A DNA stretch of 30,934 nt from Priapulus caudatus (lineage: Eukaryota > Priapulida > Priapulimorpha > Priapulimorphida > Priapulidae): assembly GCF_000485595.1 (NCBI RefSeq), contig NW_014577537.1:1-30934 (forward strand), read 5' to 3'. The position numbers were made by a program, and so were the translations under genes. The notes below the pieces were generated by a model. The model did no database searches and was not told the origin of the DNA. It saw nothing but the letters and a program-made list of their open reading frames with translations. This document shows, piece by piece, positions 28,280-30,934 of this stretch. Each line of letters starts with the position of its first letter. Position 1 is the stretch's first letter.

Positions 28280-28661
28280 CAGTAATACCCCGTGTTATGA
28301 TAACTTGGATTATGTAAATTCGCCTGTTATTTATGACCACTTTAGTTACAATACGAAACAAAATTCGCTCGTGTAATTTTTTTTTAGGAAACAGATTTTT
28401 CTACCCAAAAACTTCATTTCCTGTCACATCAATAAATAGTCAACATATGTGTTCGTCAGTGTTTACATGCATTTGTAATTGTTCTTGACAGTATTAGACT
28501 GGGGGATTACCTACTTCTTTTGCCGAAATGTTTTTGCATAGGAATGCTTTTACAGTTATATAATGGAATGCAATAGGACAATATGATTCACCTGACAGAA
28601 ATTGCACATCACAAACGTTTTTTTCTGGAGCATATTGTTTTCGCAATACGGGGAATTACTG
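28280..28661. mobile_element. Tigger/pogo-like non-autonomous DNA transposon, 382 bp
   Basis: The left end is CAGTAATACCCCGTGTTATG and the right end, reverse-complemented, is CAGTAATTCCCCGTATTGCG. Flanked by TA on both sides. The CAG.. ends with TA duplication are typical of the Tc1/mariner-pogo superfamily. No transposase ORF. Confidence 0.8.
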
Positions 28662-28745
28662 TAATTTAGTTTAATAGGACTATTTCATATAACACGCAGT
28701 TTCCTGCACCGGTTTTACTGATGACCAAATAGAGGTTTTTATATA

Positions 28746-29348
28746 CAGTCCGACCTCCTTTATCCGGCCACGTCGGGACCGGCACCGTTGGGGTCGTCGG
28801 GATTTGGCCGGATATGAGAGTTATGCTCAAACAGCATTTCTATGCAGTTCAGTAGGGTTTATGCATGTGATAATGTATTTACTCGTTGCTATGATTATTT
28901 GTAACAAACTGTCGTGTTTTATGGTTTAGGTATATGAAATGGAAATAAAATGAAATAAAACAGAAATTTTACCACCTCGGTTTATGTTTGTTTCTTTTGT
29001 GCTGAGATCTAGGACTGTAACGATCGATACACTCGGGTATTCGGCGGCAGCGGCGCCTTTGATTGAAGTACGGGGCTCGATCAATCGCGAGTGCGTAGCA
29101 CGGTAGCACGTTTCACTAAAAAAGTTTTCCGCTAGTAAAAGTTGTTCGTTAAGCATGGCATAGCGGACACGAGCGGACAACACACACACGCACACACGCA
29201 CACACATGTACGGTTGGTACATCGCGCGAGCTTTGAGCGAGATTTTTAGGTGGAAATGAATGAAAAACATAGAACATACACTGCGAGATCGCGGCCGCTT
29301 AATAGAGATTTCCGGATAACGGATGGCCGGATAAAGGAGGTCGGACTG
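28746..29348. mobile_element. Tigger/pogo-like non-autonomous DNA transposon, 603 bp
   Basis: Perfect 25-bp terminal inverted repeats starting CAGTCCGACCTCCTTTATCC, flanked by TA at 28744-28745 and 29349-29350. The interior includes a CA microsatellite (about 29180-29207). A 143-residue ORF (28926-29357, -) reads across the right terminus and is not a transposase. Confidence 0.9.
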
Positions 29349-29620
29349 TATGACCAAAGATCCTTTGTATTGTATTTCTTGATTTTCTTTTGGTATCAGC
29401 TAAATTAAATGGTCACAGCCAAATGTGCCCTCATAATGTAAACATAATTTATAAATTATTAAAAATAGTTTTCTTTCCATAAATTATAACATTTCAACAC
29501 AATATATCCACGATTTCCACAATTACACATGATCCACGTTCAATGCCTATATTCTACAAAAAAACTACTACCTTGATACTACTTCGACATAACATTATAA
29601 ATCATATAGATTATTACTGA

Positions 29621-29758
29621 TCAAAAAAGAATTCTAGCTAAAACTAGCTTACTGATCCAGTTTACTATTTCTTTGGCAGCTACGTTATCACTTGTATGCC
29701 CATAAACCATATGAAGTGGAATGTGGGGCACAGCATACATGATGCGTCTGCCTTCAAA
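29621..29758 (-). CDS. Unassigned exon-like ORF downstream of DGAT1
   Basis: On minus, an acceptor-like GATGTTGTTTAG is followed by 45 codons and TGA (FEGRRIMYAVPHIPLHMVYG, then HTSDNVAAKEIVNWISKLV..). Composition looks protein-like rather than random, and phase 0 entry is possible. I do not recognise the family. It lies about 350 bp beyond the DGAT1 stop and past a candidate DGAT1 polyA signal, so it is more likely the last exon of another minus-strand transcript, an alternative terminal exon, or chance. Confidence 0.3.
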   Translation of the reverse strand, partial: FEGRRIMYAVPHIPLHMVYGHTSDNVAAKEIVNWISKLVLARILF

Positions 29759-29945
29759 CTAAACAACATCTATTATGAATCAAAATAGGTTCGTGAATAT
29801 AATCTGCTTGTTGCACCTGCACAACATTTGCTTGCATTGACCATTGTAATTAAACATTTATGTAACCAAATGATTCCATTTACACAACATACCCACTATC
29901 AAGGAATAACATCATTCACCTTGATCCACCCCATTCCTATAATAA

Positions 29946-29951
29946 TTTAAT
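29946..29951 (-). terminator. Candidate polyadenylation signal for DGAT1
   Basis: ATTAAA on minus, about 156 bp after the DGAT1 stop. Motif evidence only. Confidence 0.3.
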
Positions 29952-30106
29952 ATGTAAATTACTCATTCACCCCCTACTATGCTCCTTCTGATGCCCTCCT
30001 AGTAGATCCCATATGGATAATTTACATAGACTTACCTACTAATTTCCTCACCCTCACCCCCAACCCCCAAAAGAACAAATGGACAGCTTCTGGTGAAAAC
30101 AACTCA

Positions 30107-30271
30107 CTAAACACTGGCATCTTGTTTGTCTCTGAATTGGAGTATATAGTAGTCATGCACATACATCAGTATAGCAATTGGCTGCCCAATGATCAGCGAC
30201 AGCCAAACAGCCATGTTGCCTAATCGCCAGTCAACATTTGCAATTTTGGCAACCATCACAGCATATGGAAT
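30107..30271 (-). CDS. DGAT1: DGAT1 terminal coding exon (diacylglycerol O-acyltransferase 1)
   Basis: DGAT1 is an ER multipass MBOAT enzyme that makes triacylglycerol from diacylglycerol and acyl-CoA. This exon, acceptor TTTATGACAG on minus and phase 0, encodes 54 residues to [13 protein letters not shown].., then [20 protein letters not shown] and VHDYYILQF. The [20 protein letters not shown] block is diagnostic of the C-terminal transmembrane segment of DGAT1, and the intron before Ile-Pro matches the vertebrate gene structure. The catalytic His is in an upstream exon, off the right edge. The C-terminal tail is short and polar. Confidence 0.93.
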   Translation of the reverse strand: MPYAVMVAKIANVDWRLGNMAVWLSLIIGQPIAILMYVHDYYILQFRDKQDASV

Positions 30272-30475
30272 CTGTCATAAATAAACATAGAAATGCACCC
30301 ATAAAACTCAAATATACGTATCATGCTGTGGTAAGGATACAGGTTCACGAAATACATCTTATTAATTACTGACAACACATCATCTGGGTGATATTTTAAG
30401 CATTAACCTAGTGAGCATCTGACTTTAGTGTATAATATTGTAGTTTGCAAATTTAAGATCCAAGAGATGGTGCTG

Positions 30476-30800
30476 TGATCCTTGCTCTCCCTCTCCCCCT
30501 CTCTCTCTCACCTTCTTTCTCTCTCTCTCCTCCCCACATTCTCACTCTTCCTCCCCCCTTTCTTCATCCTCTCTCACTCCTTTCCACTTCTCTCTCTTCC
30601 CCTCTCTCCCCTCCCTACTTCTCTCTCTTCCCCTCTCTCCCTCCCTGCTTCTCTCTCTTCCTCCCACCTTTGTCCCTCCTCTCTCACTCCTTCCCATTTC
30701 TCTCTCTCCCTTCTCTCTCCCTCTTTCTCTCACTCTCTCCCTCTTTCTTTCACTCTCTCCCCTCTCTCTTCCTCCCCGCTCCCTCCCTCCCTCCCTAAAC
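30476..30800. repeat. Polypyrimidine (CT-rich) tract
   Basis: Over 300 bp almost purely C/T on plus, with internal imperfect repeats of CTTCTCTCTCTTCCCCTCTC type. It lies in the DGAT1 intron 5' of its last exon, so the transcript would be GA-rich. ORFs on both strands are artefacts. Confidence 0.92.
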
Positions 30801-30875
30801 TCCCTCCTCTCTCCGAAGCTCTAATGTGTGCAATATAGATCATAAAATCTCATGCAGTAGAACTTCATATGAGAG

Positions 30876-30934
30876 TATGTATGTATGTATGTATGTATGT
30901 ATGTATGTATGTATAGTATAGTATAGTATAGTAT
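30876..30934. repeat. (GTAT)n then (AGTAT)n microsatellite at window end
   Basis: About nine GTAT units followed by AGTAT units running into the window edge. Confidence 0.95.

Noticed and set aside
28926-29357. 143-residue minus-strand ORF as a transposase
   Set aside because: It starts outside the transposon terminus, crosses a CA repeat and has no helix-turn-helix or DDE pattern.
29919-29935. Possible 17-nt microexon on minus between ATTATAG and GTGAAT
   Set aside because: Splice-like ends occur by chance at this size, and no protein evidence ties it to the neighbouring exon-like ORF.
30475-30838. Ser/Leu/Pro-rich ORFs in the CT tract
   Set aside because: Low-complexity polypyrimidine sequence; lies in an intron of DGAT1.

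Overview
This is eukaryotic nuclear DNA from an animal, most likely an invertebrate bilaterian. It has short exons with GT-AG introns, a neurophysin exon pair (a bilaterian neuropeptide family), many non-autonomous DNA transposons, and tracts of the TTAGGG/CCCTAA telomere type. I cannot name the species from sequence alone. An invertebrate or basal deuterostome is an inference from the compact genes and the many foldback elements.

Layout: (1) 1-1480 is a 40-bp tandem satellite that continues off the left edge. It is followed by 1520-1850, a degenerate telomere-like tract. (2) 1947-3161 (+) holds exons 2 and 3 of a vasopressin/oxytocin-type precursor: all 14 neurophysin cysteines and a Leu-rich tail. 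Exon 1, with the signal peptide and nonapeptide, lies outside the window. (3) 3160-6060 is low-complexity DNA: GT/GC, then GC-rich, then GA-rich, then AAT and CA/CG repeats. (4) 6750-8500 is a cluster of mobile elements and hairpins. (5) 10626-13458 (-) holds the last three exons of NHP2, the H/ACA snoRNP protein; its first exon was not found. (6) 16164-17185 holds two abutting foldback elements just upstream of PM20D2. (7) 17603-25967 (+) is a complete PM20D2-like M20 metallopeptidase gene of seven constitutive-looking exons. It also has an extra, diverged copy of exon 2, which carries the catalytic Glu-Glu and a metal-ligand His. (8) 26602-26922 is another foldback element, and 28280-29348 holds two Tigger/pogo-like elements. 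(9) 30107-30271 (-) is the last coding exon of DGAT1. An unassigned exon-like ORF lies at 29621-29758 (-).

Neurophysin (+) and NHP2 (-) are convergent, NHP2 (-) and PM20D2 (+) are divergent, and PM20D2 (+) and DGAT1 (-) are convergent. The genes look functionally unrelated. The most interesting signals are the duplicated catalytic exon in PM20D2, a dispersed element family carrying DR1-type nuclear-receptor half-site clusters, the 40-bp satellite whose every unit contains a near-consensus 5' splice site, and a palindromic MITE family with 9-bp target duplications.
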